Source: Duganella sp. Leaf126
Lineage (GTDB): Bacteria > Pseudomonadota > Gammaproteobacteria > Burkholderiales > Burkholderiaceae_D
Direction: 5' to 3'
Assembly: GCF_001423125.1 (NCBI RefSeq)
Contig: NZ_LMNW01000031.1
Location: 497,761-561,760 of the forward strand
Length of the DNA stretch: 64,000 nucleotides
The notes beneath the pieces were generated by a model. It was not told the DNA's origin, did no database searches, and worked only from the letters and a program-made list of their open reading frames with translations. Position 1 is the stretch's first letter. Every line of letters begins with the position of its first letter. Shown here one piece after another: positions 56,111 through 64,000 of the stretch. A program made the position numbers and the translations under genes.

Positions 56111-56836
56111 ATGGCTGGACACAGCAAATGGGCCAATATCAAGCATAAAAAGGCTGCCACCGATGCAAAACGGGGCAAGATCTGGACGCGCCTGATCAAG
56201 GAAATCACCGTTGCCGCCCGCATGGGCGGCGGCGACATCACGTCCAACCCGCGCCTGCGCCTGGCCATCGACAAGGCGGCCGACGCCAATATGCCGAAAG
56301 ATAACGTGCAACGCGCGATCACGCGCGGCACCGGCGGCGAAGACGGCGCCAGCTACGAGGAAGTCCGCTACGAGGGCTACGGTATCGGTGGCGCAGCCAT
56401 CATTGTCGACTGCATGACCGACAACCGCGTGCGCACGGTGGCCGAAGTGCGCCACGCGTTCAACAAGAACGGCGGTAACATGGGTACCGAGAACTCGGTG
56501 TCGTTCATGTTCAAGCACTGCGGCCAGTTCCTGTTCGCGCCCGGCACCAACGAAGACGCGCTGATGGAAGCGGCACTGGAAGCGGGCGCCGAAGACGTGC
56601 TTACCGACGACGAAGGCGGCATCGAAGTGCTGTGCGGCCCGCACGACTTCGCCGGCGTCAAGGATGCGCTGGAAGCGGCCGGCTTCAAGGCCGAAGTGGC
56701 CGAGATCATCATGAAGCCCGCCACCGAAACGGTGTTCACCGGCGACGACGCGGTCAAGATGCAAAAGCTGCTCGACGCCCTGGAAAACCTGGACGACGTG
56801 CAGGAAGTGTATTCGAACGCCTTGATTGAAGACTGA
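56111..56836 (+). CDS. yebC: YebC/PmpR (TACO1) family protein
   Basis: 241 residues. The opening [24 protein letters not shown] is diagnostic, followed by [17 protein letters not shown], the family's acidic middle and NALIED at the end. Members are DNA-binding regulators and have been linked to translation of difficult proline stretches. AAAGGA precedes the start. It begins a run of co-directional genes to rng; purD follows after 6 bases. Confidence 0.97.
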   Translation: MAGHSKWANIKHKKAATDAKRGKIWTRLIKEITVAARMGGGDITSNPRLRLAIDKAADANMPKDNVQRAITRGTGGEDGASYEEVRYEGYGIGGAAIIVDCMTDNRVRTVAEVRHAFNKNGGNMGTENSVSFMFKHCGQFLFAPGTNEDALMEAALEAGAEDVLTDDEGGIEVLCGPHDFAGVKDALEAAGFKAEVAEIIMKPATETVFTGDDAVKMQKLLDALENLDDVQEVYSNALIED

Positions 56837-56842
56837 GGACTT

Positions 56843-58120
56843 ATGAAAATTCTGGTAGTCGGCTCCGGCGGCCGTGAGCATGCGCTGGCCTGGAAACTGG
56901 CGCAATCGGAACGCGTGCAGATGGTGTATGTGGCCCCCGGCAACGGCGGCACCGCGCACGACGCACGCCTGGTCAACGTCAACATCACCGATCTGCACGC
57001 GCTGGCCGACTTCGTCGAGCAGGAACATATCGGCCTGACCGTGGTCGGCCCGGAAACCCCGCTGGCCGGCGGCATCGTCAACCTGTTCCGCAGCCGTGGC
57101 CTGAAAATTTTCGGCCCCACCAAGGAAGCGGCGCAGCTCGAATCGTCGAAGGACTTCGCCAAGGCCTTCATGCAGCGTCACGGCATCCCGACTGCCAAGT
57201 ACCAGACCTTCTCGGACGTGGCGCAGGCGCACGCCTACATCGACGCCAACGGCGCGCCGATCGTCATCAAGGCCGACGGCCTGGCCGCCGGCAAGGGCGT
57301 GGTCGTGGCGCTGTCGCTGGAAGAAGCGCACCGTGCGGTGGACGACATGCTGGCCGACAACCGCTTCGGCGATGCCGGTGCGCGCATCGTCATCGAGGAA
57401 TTCCTGGCCGGCGAAGAAGCGAGCTTCATCGTCATGTGCGACGGTAAAAACGTGCTGCCGCTGGCCACCAGCCAGGACCACAAGCGCCTGAAGGACCACG
57501 ACCAAGGCCCGAACACGGGCGGCATGGGCGCCTACTCGCCGGCCCCGATCGTCACGCCGGCCATGCATGCGCGCGTGATGCGCGAGATCATCAACCCGAC
57601 CATTGCCGGCATGGCCCGCGACGGCATCGTGTTTACCGGCTTCCTGTACGCGGGCCTGATGATCGATGCCGACGGCAACCCGCGCACGCTCGAATTCAAC
57701 TGCCGCATGGGCGACCCGGAAACCCAGCCCATCATGGCGCGCCTGAAAACCGACCTGCTGTCGGTGATGGAACACGCGGTCAACGGCACCCTGAACCAGG
57801 TCGAACTGCAGTGGGACCGCCGCACGGCCGTGGGCGTCGTGCTGGCCGCTGCCGGCTATCCCGATGCGCCGGTCAAGGGCGCCGTCATCAGCGCCATTCC
57901 GGCCGAGACGCCGGAAGCGGTGACCTTCCACGCCGGCACCGCGCTCGGCGGCGAGACGGGCAACCAGCTGGTGGTGACCGGTGGCCGCGTGCTGTGCACG
58001 GTGGGCCTGGGCGACAGCGTCAAGCTGGCGCAGCGCCAGGCTTACGACGTGGTGGACCAGATCTCGTTCGACGGCATGCAGTGCCGCCGCGATATCGGCT
58101 GGCGCGGCCTGAAGCACTGA
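56843..58120 (+). CDS. purD: Phosphoribosylamine-glycine ligase
   Basis: 425 residues, ATP-grasp fold. [19 protein letters not shown] at the N-terminus, [30 protein letters not shown] as the ATP-binding loop, and [12 protein letters not shown] for metal and substrate. It adds glycine to phosphoribosylamine in purine synthesis. GAGGA lies just before the start. hemF begins one base after its stop. Confidence 0.98.
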   Translation: MKILVVGSGGREHALAWKLAQSERVQMVYVAPGNGGTAHDARLVNVNITDLHALADFVEQEHIGLTVVGPETPLAGGIVNLFRSRGLKIFGPTKEAAQLESSKDFAKAFMQRHGIPTAKYQTFSDVAQAHAYIDANGAPIVIKADGLAAGKGVVVALSLEEAHRAVDDMLADNRFGDAGARIVIEEFLAGEEASFIVMCDGKNVLPLATSQDHKRLKDHDQGPNTGGMGAYSPAPIVTPAMHARVMREIINPTIAGMARDGIVFTGFLYAGLMIDADGNPRTLEFNCRMGDPETQPIMARLKTDLLSVMEHAVNGTLNQVELQWDRRTAVGVVLAAAGYPDAPVKGAVISAIPAETPEAVTFHAGTALGGETGNQLVVTGGRVLCTVGLGDSVKLAQRQAYDVVDQISFDGMQCRRDIGWRGLKH

Positions 58121-58121
58121 T

Positions 58122-59054
58122 ATGTCGATCCTGCCCGCCGTCGCCGACGCGCCCGACACCGCTGCCGTCAAGGCCTGGCTGCTCGACCTGCAGGAGCGCA
58201 TCGTTGCCGCCCTCGAGGCGGTGGACGGCACGCCGTTCCTGCGCGATGCGTGGGACCGGCCCGAAGGCGGCGGCGGCATTTCGCGCCTGGTCGAGGAAGG
58301 CCCGGTCATCGAGCGCGGCGGCGTGAACTTCTCGCACGTGATGGGCGCCAAGCTGCCGCCGTCGGCCAGTGCGCTGCGCCCGCACCTCGGTGGCCAGCCG
58401 TGGCAGGCGATGGGCGTATCGCTGGTGATCCATCCGCGCAACCCGTACGCGCCGACGGTACACATGAACGTGCGGTTTTTCAGCACCACCACGGCCGAAG
58501 GCGAGCCGGTATGGTGGTTCGGCGGCGGCATGGACCTGACGCCGTACTACGGTTTCGTGGAAGACGCCCGGCACTTCCACCAGACCTGCCACGATGCGCT
58601 GGCGCCGTTCGGCGACGACCTGCACGCGCGCTTCAAGAAATGGTGCGACGAGTATTTCTATCTCAAGCACCGGCAGGAGGCGCGCGGCGTGGGCGGCATC
58701 TTCTTTGACGATGTCAATGACGGCAGTTTCGACCACTGCTTCGCCATGGAGCGCAGCGTGGGCGACGCCTTTATCGCGGCCTATCTGCCGATCCTCACGC
58801 GCCGCAAGGATACGCCGTACGGCGAGCGCGAACGCGATTTCCAGGCGTACCGGCGCGGCCGCTACGTGGAATTCAACCTGGTATTCGACCGCGGCACGCT
58901 GTTCGGCCTGCAGTCCGGTGGCCGCACCGAGGCGATCCTGATGTCGATGCCGCCGCTGGTGAAGTGGCGCTACCGCTGGGCGCCGCAGGATGGCACGCCC
59001 GAGGCGGCGCTGTACACCGACTTCCTGCCGCATCGCGACTGGCTCGCTGCGTGA
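58122..59054 (+). CDS. hemF: Coproporphyrinogen III oxidase, aerobic
   Basis: 310 residues. Family marks [59 protein letters not shown] and [16 protein letters not shown] are all present. It converts coproporphyrinogen III to protoporphyrinogen IX using oxygen in heme synthesis. The stop overlaps the GTG start of nadD (GTGA). Confidence 0.98.
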   Translation: MSILPAVADAPDTAAVKAWLLDLQERIVAALEAVDGTPFLRDAWDRPEGGGGISRLVEEGPVIERGGVNFSHVMGAKLPPSASALRPHLGGQPWQAMGVSLVIHPRNPYAPTVHMNVRFFSTTTAEGEPVWWFGGGMDLTPYYGFVEDARHFHQTCHDALAPFGDDLHARFKKWCDEYFYLKHRQEARGVGGIFFDDVNDGSFDHCFAMERSVGDAFIAAYLPILTRRKDTPYGERERDFQAYRRGRYVEFNLVFDRGTLFGLQSGGRTEAILMSMPPLVKWRYRWAPQDGTPEAALYTDFLPHRDWLAA

Positions 59055-59722
59055 CCGGGCCGCACGCACAGCGGATCGCTCTGCTGGGCGGCAGTTACGA
59101 TCCGGTCCACCTCGGCCACGTGGCGCTCGGCGCGCATTTTGCGCGCCTGCTGCAGGTGGACCAGTTGCGCGTGGTGCCGGCCGGTTTGCCATGGCAGAAA
59201 TCCACGCTCAAGGCCACGCCCGACCAGCGCGCCGAGATGGTCAGGCTGGCCTTTGCCGACCAGCCGTTTCCGGTGCTGGTGGACCTGCAGGAAATCGCCC
59301 GCGCCGCGCAGGGTCAGCCGACCTACACCATCGACACGCTGCGCCAGGTGCGCGCTGAACTGGGGCCGCAGGCCTCGATCAGCTTTCTGATGGGAGCCGA
59401 CCAGTTGCAGCGGCTCGACACCTGGCACCAGTGGCAGGCGCTGTTCGACCACGCCCATATCTGCGTGGCGGCGCGCCCCGGTTTCAGCATCGATGGCGCA
59501 GGGCTACCAGCCGCCGTCGCCACGGCGTTTTCCAGCAGGCTGGGAACGCCCGACAACATCCGCAACACGCCGCACGGTCTGACGTATCTGGCACAGGACT
59601 TCGCGGTCGATATTTCAGCCACCCAGATACGTGCGGCATTACAACGGGGGGAGCAGGCAAATGCGCTGATCCCGCCGCTGGTGCTAGACTATATTGAACA
59701 ACACAATTTATACAGAAGCTAA
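59051..59722 (+). CDS. nadD: Nicotinate-nucleotide adenylyltransferase
   Basis: 223 residues. The nucleotidyl-transferase opening [46 protein letters not shown] and [10 protein letters not shown] are typical. It forms nicotinate adenine dinucleotide in NAD synthesis. A GTG start at 59051 overlapping the hemF stop gives the right N-terminus. The TAA shares a base with the rsfS start (TAATG). Confidence 0.97.
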   Translation: MTGPHAQRIALLGGSYDPVHLGHVALGAHFARLLQVDQLRVVPAGLPWQKSTLKATPDQRAEMVRLAFADQPFPVLVDLQEIARAAQGQPTYTIDTLRQVRAELGPQASISFLMGADQLQRLDTWHQWQALFDHAHICVAARPGFSIDGAGLPAAVATAFSSRLGTPDNIRNTPHGLTYLAQDFAVDISATQIRAALQRGEQANALIPPLVLDYIEQHNLYRS

Positions 59723-60405
59723 TGGACATCAAAAAACTGCAAGCCCTCGTCGTTGACGCCCTCGAAGACGTCAAGGCCCAAGAAATCGCCGTCTTCGACA
59801 CCACCCATCTCACCAGCCTGTTCGACCGCATCGCCATCGCTTCCGGTACCTCCAACCGCCAGACCAAGGCGCTGGCCGCCTCGGTGCGCGACAAGGTCAA
59901 AGCCGCCGGCGGCGACGTCTACGGCATGGAAGGCGAGGACACCGGTGAATGGGTGCTGGTCGATCTGGGCGACATGATCGTCCACATCATGCAGGCGCCG
60001 ATCCGCGCCTACTACCGTCTCGAAGAAATCTGGGGCGACAAGCCGGTCAAGCTGGGCGCGGCCAAGCGCAAGAACACGCAGGAAGCCGAAGACGCCGCGC
60101 CGAAAAAAGTCAGCAGCCACCTGGCCGCCGGCAAGAAAGCGGTTGATGCCGCGCCGGTGGTCGAGAAGAAGACCCCGGCGCGCAAGCCTGCCGCCGCCAA
60201 GGCTGCAACCGGCGAGAAGAAAGCCGCTGCAAAACCGGCCGCTGTCCCGGCCGGCAAGAAGATCAAGGTCGCCCAGCCGAAAGCCACCGTCGCCGCAGTC
60301 AAAGCGTTGAAGGCGACGCCGAAGCCGAAGGCAGCCAAGCCGAAAGCCGACGAAGCCCCGGCCAAGACCGTCATCAAGCGCATCAAGAAACCGGCCGCGG
60401 AATAA
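59722..60405 (+). CDS. rsfS: Ribosomal silencing factor RsfS with long basic C-terminal tail
   Basis: 227 residues. The first about 110 are RsfS: DALEDVKAQEIAVFDTTHLTSLFDRIAIASGTSNRQTKALA, EDTGEWVLVDLGDMIVHIMQAPIRAYYRLEEIWGDKP. RsfS binds ribosomal protein uL14 and blocks subunit joining in starvation. The remaining 115 residues are a Lys/Ala/Pro-rich, histone-H1-like tail (AKPKPKAAKPKADEAP type) absent from most RsfS proteins. The tail could strengthen rRNA binding (inference). It is coupled to nadD and followed by rlmH after 6 bases. Confidence 0.95.
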   Translation: MDIKKLQALVVDALEDVKAQEIAVFDTTHLTSLFDRIAIASGTSNRQTKALAASVRDKVKAAGGDVYGMEGEDTGEWVLVDLGDMIVHIMQAPIRAYYRLEEIWGDKPVKLGAAKRKNTQEAEDAAPKKVSSHLAAGKKAVDAAPVVEKKTPARKPAAAKAATGEKKAAAKPAAVPAGKKIKVAQPKATVAAVKALKATPKPKAAKPKADEAPAKTVIKRIKKPAAE

Positions 60406-60411
60406 GGCCGT

Positions 60412-60882
60412 ATGCAGCTGATCATCGCTGCGGTCGGCCACAAGATGCCGGCCTGGATCGAGAGCGGCTACGCCGAATACGTCAAGCGCATGCCGCCCGA
60501 ACTGAAGATCGTGCTCAAGGAAATCAAGCCGGTCGAACGTTCGGGCAGCAAGACCGCCGCCACCGCGATGGCGCTCGAGCGCGAGCGGATCGAGGCGGCG
60601 CTGCCGAAATCGGCGCGCATCATCGCGCTCGACGAACGCGGCAAGGACCTCACCTCGGTCGGCCTGTCGCAGCAGCTGGAAAGCTGGCAGCAGGACGGCC
60701 GCGACACGGCCTTCCTGATCGGCGGCGCCGACGGCCTCGATCCGGCCCTCAAGGCGCGCGCCGAAGGCCTGATCCGCATCTCCAGCATGACCCTCCCGCA
60801 CGGCATGGTGCGCGTGCTGCTGGCCGAGCAGCTGTACCGCGCCTGGACCATCACCCAAAACCATCCCTATCACCGGGTCTGA
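60412..60882 (+). CDS. rlmH: 23S rRNA pseudouridine-1915 N3-methyltransferase
   Basis: 156 residues, SPOUT fold. [47 protein letters not shown] and the knot end [31 protein letters not shown] match RlmH throughout. It methylates the pseudouridine at position 1915 of 23S rRNA, next to the RsfS site of action by function. maf starts after 2 bases. Confidence 0.98.
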   Translation: MQLIIAAVGHKMPAWIESGYAEYVKRMPPELKIVLKEIKPVERSGSKTAATAMALERERIEAALPKSARIIALDERGKDLTSVGLSQQLESWQQDGRDTAFLIGGADGLDPALKARAEGLIRISSMTLPHGMVRVLLAEQLYRAWTITQNHPYHRV

Positions 60883-60884
60883 CC

Positions 60885-61511
60885 ATGGCCACCAAGCCGA
60901 CTGACAAAAAAATCTACCTCGCGTCCAAGAGCCCGCGCCGGCGCGAGCTGCTGCGCCAGGTCGGCATCGACTTCGAACTGCTGCTGCTGCGCGCCGACGG
61001 GCCGCGCGGCGCCGACGTCACCGAAGAGGTGCTGCCCGGCGAAGCACCGCTGGCCTATGTGGCGCGCGTGGCGCTGGAAAAGGCCGTGTTCGCGCACGAC
61101 CTGGTGCGGCGCCGCCACCTGACGCCGCGTCCCGTGCTCACCGCCGACACCACCGTCACCATCGACGGCCAGATCCTCGGCAAGCCCGCCGATGCCAGGG
61201 AAGCGGCCGCCATGCTGGAACAGCTGTCGGGCCGCACGCACCAGGTGCTGACCTCGATCGCCGTGTGCAGCGGCGCCTTCCGCGAACAGGTCACGCAGGT
61301 GTCCGACGTGCGCTTCGCGGTGCTGACGCCGGCAACGATCGCTGCCTACTGCGCCAGCGCCGAACCGTACGACAAGGCCGGCGGTTACGGCATCCAGGGC
61401 CCTGCTGCCCAGTTCATCGAACACATCGCCGGCAGCCACTCCGGCATCATGGGCCTGCCCCTGTACGAAACGGCCCAGCTGCTGCGCCAGGCCGGGTTGC
61501 CGCTGCCCTAG
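60885..61511 (+). CDS. maf: Maf-family nucleotide pyrophosphatase
   Basis: 208 residues. IYLASKSPRRRELLRQVGI binds the phosphates; VLTADTTVTIDGQILGKP carries the catalytic Asp. YDKAGGYGIQGPAAQFIEHIAGSHSGIMGLPLYET is the conserved end. The family hydrolyses dTTP/UTP or modified nucleotides; GYGIQG places it with the dTTP/UTP pyrophosphatases (YhdE type). It lies between rlmH and rng as in many betaproteobacteria. Confidence 0.95.
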   Translation: MATKPTDKKIYLASKSPRRRELLRQVGIDFELLLLRADGPRGADVTEEVLPGEAPLAYVARVALEKAVFAHDLVRRRHLTPRPVLTADTTVTIDGQILGKPADAREAAAMLEQLSGRTHQVLTSIAVCSGAFREQVTQVSDVRFAVLTPATIAAYCASAEPYDKAGGYGIQGPAAQFIEHIAGSHSGIMGLPLYETAQLLRQAGLPLP

Positions 61512-61573
61512 CGGCCCGTTGGCCGGGCGTGTATGATCGTCGTTCAAACAGCCAGCGCAGCGCGCGGAGACAC

Positions 61574-63052
61574 ATGAACGAAGACATCCTGATCAACATC
61601 ACCCCGCAAGAGACCCGTGTCGCCCTGGTATTGCAGGGTGCAGTGCAGGAGCTGCACATCGAACGCACGCTCACGCGCGGTCTGGCAGGCAATGTCTATT
61701 CCGGCAAGGTGGTACGCGTACTGCCCGGCATGCAATCGGCGTTCATCGACATCGGCCTGGAGCGCGCGGCCTTTTTGCACGTGGCCGACATCTGGGAAGC
61801 GCGGCCGCACGACGCCGCCAACAGTTCGGCCGCCGGCGCCGTGCCGACCCCGATCGAAAAGCTGCTGTTCGACGGCCAGGTGCTGACGGTACAGGTGATC
61901 AAGGATCCGATCGGCACCAAGGGTGCGCGCCTGTCCACGCAGATCTCCATCGCCGGCCGCATGCTGGTCTACCTGCCGCAGGACAGGCACATCGGCATCT
62001 CGCAAAAGATCGAGAAGGAAGCCGAGCGCGAAGCGCTGCGCACGCGCCTGCAGGCGCTGCTGCCGGTCGACGAAAAAGGCGGCTACATCGTGCGCACCCA
62101 GGCCGAGGATGCGTCCGACGCCGACATCGCGGCCGACGTCGAATACCTGCGCAAGACCTGGAGCGCCATCAGCCACGGCGCCCGCACGCTGCCGGCCACT
62201 ACGCTATTGCACCAGGACCTGAGCCTGGCCCAGCGCGTGCTGCGCGACTTCGTCCACGAGCACACGGCCACGATCCAGGTGGACTCGCGCGAAAACTACC
62301 TGATGCTGCAGGAGTTCGGCCAGACCTACACGCCCGGCGTGCTGCCGCGCCTGCAGCACTACCGGGGCGAGCGCCCGCTGTTCGACCTGTACGGCGTGGA
62401 AGAGGAAATCCTGCGCGCGCTCGGGCGCCGCGTCGACCTGAAGTCCGGCGGCTACCTGATCGTCGATCAGACCGAAGCGATGACCACCATCGACGTCAAC
62501 ACCGGTGGTTACGTGGGCGGGCGCAATTTTGCCGACACCATTTTCAAGACCAACCTCGAAGCGGCGCACGCGATCGCGCGCCAGCTGCGGCTGCGCAACC
62601 TGGGCGGCATCATCATCCTCGACTTCATCGACATGGACAACACCGAGCACCGCGCCGCCGTGCTGGCCGAACTGAAGAAGGCGCTGTCACGCGACCGCAC
62701 CAAGGTGTCGGTGTCGAACTTCTCGGCGCTGGGCCTGGTGGAAATGACGCGCAAGCGCACCCGCGAATCGCTGGCCCACATCCTGTGCGAACCGTGCCCG
62801 GCCTGCAGCGGCAAGGGACAGGTCAAAACCTCGCGCACCATCTGCTACGAAATCCTGCGCGAACTGCTGCGCGAGGCAAAACAGTTCAACCCGCGCGAAT
62901 TCCGCATCCTGGCCTCGCAGGAAGTGGTCGACATGTTCCTCGAAGAAGAATCGCAGCACCTGGCCATGCTCGGCGACTTCATCGGCAAGAAGATTTCCTT
63001 GCAGGTGGAGACGGCGTATCACCAGGAGCAGTACGACATCATCCTGATGTGA
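61574..63052 (+). CDS. rng: Ribonuclease G
   Basis: 492 residues. An S1-like domain (GNVYSGKVVRVLPGMQSAFIDIGLERAAFLHV), the RNase H-like and DNase I-like parts with catalytic Asp in TTIDVNTGGYVG and ILDFIDMD, the Zn-link CEPCPACSGKG, and a C-terminal part ending YDIILM. It lacks the long RNase E scaffold tail, so RNase G. It processes 16S rRNA and decays some mRNAs. It is the last gene of the yebC-rng run. Confidence 0.97.
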   Translation: MNEDILINITPQETRVALVLQGAVQELHIERTLTRGLAGNVYSGKVVRVLPGMQSAFIDIGLERAAFLHVADIWEARPHDAANSSAAGAVPTPIEKLLFDGQVLTVQVIKDPIGTKGARLSTQISIAGRMLVYLPQDRHIGISQKIEKEAEREALRTRLQALLPVDEKGGYIVRTQAEDASDADIAADVEYLRKTWSAISHGARTLPATTLLHQDLSLAQRVLRDFVHEHTATIQVDSRENYLMLQEFGQTYTPGVLPRLQHYRGERPLFDLYGVEEEILRALGRRVDLKSGGYLIVDQTEAMTTIDVNTGGYVGGRNFADTIFKTNLEAAHAIARQLRLRNLGGIIILDFIDMDNTEHRAAVLAELKKALSRDRTKVSVSNFSALGLVEMTRKRTRESLAHILCEPCPACSGKGQVKTSRTICYEILRELLREAKQFNPREFRILASQEVVDMFLEEESQHLAMLGDFIGKKISLQVETAYHQEQYDIILM

Positions 63053-63056
63053 TGCC

Positions 63057-63074
63057 CACGGTGGTATCACCGTG
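63057..63074 (+). terminator. Hairpin after rng, weak terminator candidate
   Basis: CACGGTG pairs with CACCGTG around GTAT just after the stop. No T-run follows, so it may only protect the 3' end. Confidence 0.35.
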
Positions 63075-63180
63075 CAATCAAGGTTTACGCAACAAAGACT
63101 GGACTATTTGAACAGAAGTCATGCACGTCGAAATCGTTGTGATAGTGTTAGTGTCGCAATTACAACGATAAGGAGACGTC

Positions 63181-63954
63181 ATGTACCAAACTCGCTTAGC
63201 CCGTAGCTGCCTTCCCCTCGCCTTCACCTGCTCCCTGATGTTTTCCGGCACATGCGCACTGGCCGCCGAACAGCGCCCGCCCGCCGCCGCTCCCACGCCC
63301 GCCGTCGGCGACAACTGGACCTACCAGTACACCGATGCCCGCACCGGCGTGAAAGGCAATATCAGCCGCCTCGAAGTGTCCGCCATCGACACCACCGGCG
63401 TGCACGTCGATATCCTCCGGCCTGGCGCGCCCGCCCCCGTCGGCAAGCAATTGTTCAGCGCCGACATGAACCCGATCGACCGTGGCAGCATGCACTTTGC
63501 GCCATCGTTCGCCCGCTACGCCTTCCCGCTCACGCCCGGCAAGGAATGGACCAGCGAGGCTGTCGCCGATAACGTCAAGCTCGGCAAGCAGTGGCGCTAC
63601 GACATCAAGGGCAAGGTGCTGGACTGGGAAAAAATCAAGGTGCCGGCCGGCGAATTCCACGCGCTCAAGGTGATCGTGGAAGCCGACTATCGCGGCAAGG
63701 ATACCGGCCCCGACAGCGGCAACGGCAACCTGGTGGAAACCGTGTGGTTCGTGCCCGAGCTCAACAACTTCGTCAAGCTCGACTACCGCGACAGCGACTG
63801 GCAGGGCCGCACCGTCAACCGCGACGGCTGGGAGCTGCTGTCGTACGGCCACAAGGCGGCCTCCCCGGCCGCACCGATGCCACCAGCCGCCCCGGCGACA
63901 CCTTCGGCCCCCGCGCCGGTGGCCACCCCACCAGTGGCCAGCACCAGCCGCTGA
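63181..63954 (+). CDS. Secreted protein of unknown function
   Basis: 257 residues, not recognised. Signal peptide MYQTRLARSCLPLAFTCSLMFSGTCALAA. The body is beta-rich with GDNWTYQYTDARTGVKGNI, FPLTPGKEWTSEAV and KVPAGEFHALKVIVEADYRG, a pattern seen in periplasmic single-domain proteins with a lipocalin-like or YjbF-like sandwich. The C-terminal 35 residues are only Ala, Pro, Thr, Ser and Val. AAGGAGA lies directly before the start. The right edge of the window follows; no gene is visible after it. Confidence 0.75.
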   Translation: MYQTRLARSCLPLAFTCSLMFSGTCALAAEQRPPAAAPTPAVGDNWTYQYTDARTGVKGNISRLEVSAIDTTGVHVDILRPGAPAPVGKQLFSADMNPIDRGSMHFAPSFARYAFPLTPGKEWTSEAVADNVKLGKQWRYDIKGKVLDWEKIKVPAGEFHALKVIVEADYRGKDTGPDSGNGNLVETVWFVPELNNFVKLDYRDSDWQGRTVNRDGWELLSYGHKAASPAAPMPPAAPATPSAPAPVATPPVASTSR

Positions 63955-64000
63955 CCCGCCTCCTCTGCCGCCACCCGAACCAGGCTCCAGACCGAGGCGC

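Overview
The window is a high-GC betaproteobacterial chromosome segment. The gene set and protein style fit Oxalobacteraceae (Massilia/Duganella/Janthinobacterium group): two NodT-type efflux systems, a large KatE-type catalase, a bacteriophytochrome with its heme oxygenase, many hybrid kinases and c-di-GMP proteins, and the order purD-hemF-nadD-rsfS-rlmH-maf-rng. The genus call is an inference from content, not from a marker gene.

Layout. 1-5 kb: a heterodimeric ABC exporter (MdlAB type, first subunit cut by the window edge) and a TPR-GGDEF diguanylate cyclase. 5-12.5 kb: a lipoprotein, an M29-peptidase-like protein, a LysR regulator, a PhyH dioxygenase/TIM-barrel isomerase pair, an HD-GYP protein whose receiver has lost its phospho-acceptor Asp, an OhrR-like regulator and a second 2OG-Fe dioxygenase. 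12.5-25.3 kb: a REC-kinase, then two multidrug efflux operons that converge tail to tail: tetR-OMF-adaptor-RND pump on +, and MFS-EmrA-OMF on -. The first OMF carries an internal 18-residue repeat array. 25.4-31 kb: catalase, a DUF883 protein and an 827-residue Ala/Gln-rich repeat protein. 31-39 kb: a LivJ-type binding protein and a light-sensing module (heme oxygenase, hybrid kinase, response regulator, bacteriophytochrome), msrA and a single-domain response regulator.

39.4-48.9 kb is an accessory element. It is bounded by a 16-bp direct repeat of the 3' part of tRNA-Thr(CGT), with a P4-type integrase next to the tRNA, an AlpA-like factor, and heptamer clusters (GTCCCTC) at both ends that look like integrase arm sites. 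Its cargo is a three-gene operon of lower GC that reads as an ABC three-component (ABC-3C/DUF3732) conflict system: a nuclease-like effector, a middle component and a Rad50-like ATPase. A near-consensus LexA box lies upstream. The element also has a YefM-YoeB toxin-antitoxin pair, a decayed AlbA/Schlafen-type ATP-binding gene, a REP-like hairpin and a small iteron-like array.

49-64 kb is core genome: fbp, pepN, a DUF4136 lipoprotein, CsbD, DUF6328, quinone oxidoreductase, mgsA, yebC, purD, hemF, nadD, rsfS (with a long basic tail), rlmH, maf and rng, ending with a secreted protein of unknown function.

All family assignments come from motifs recognised by eye. No database search was run.
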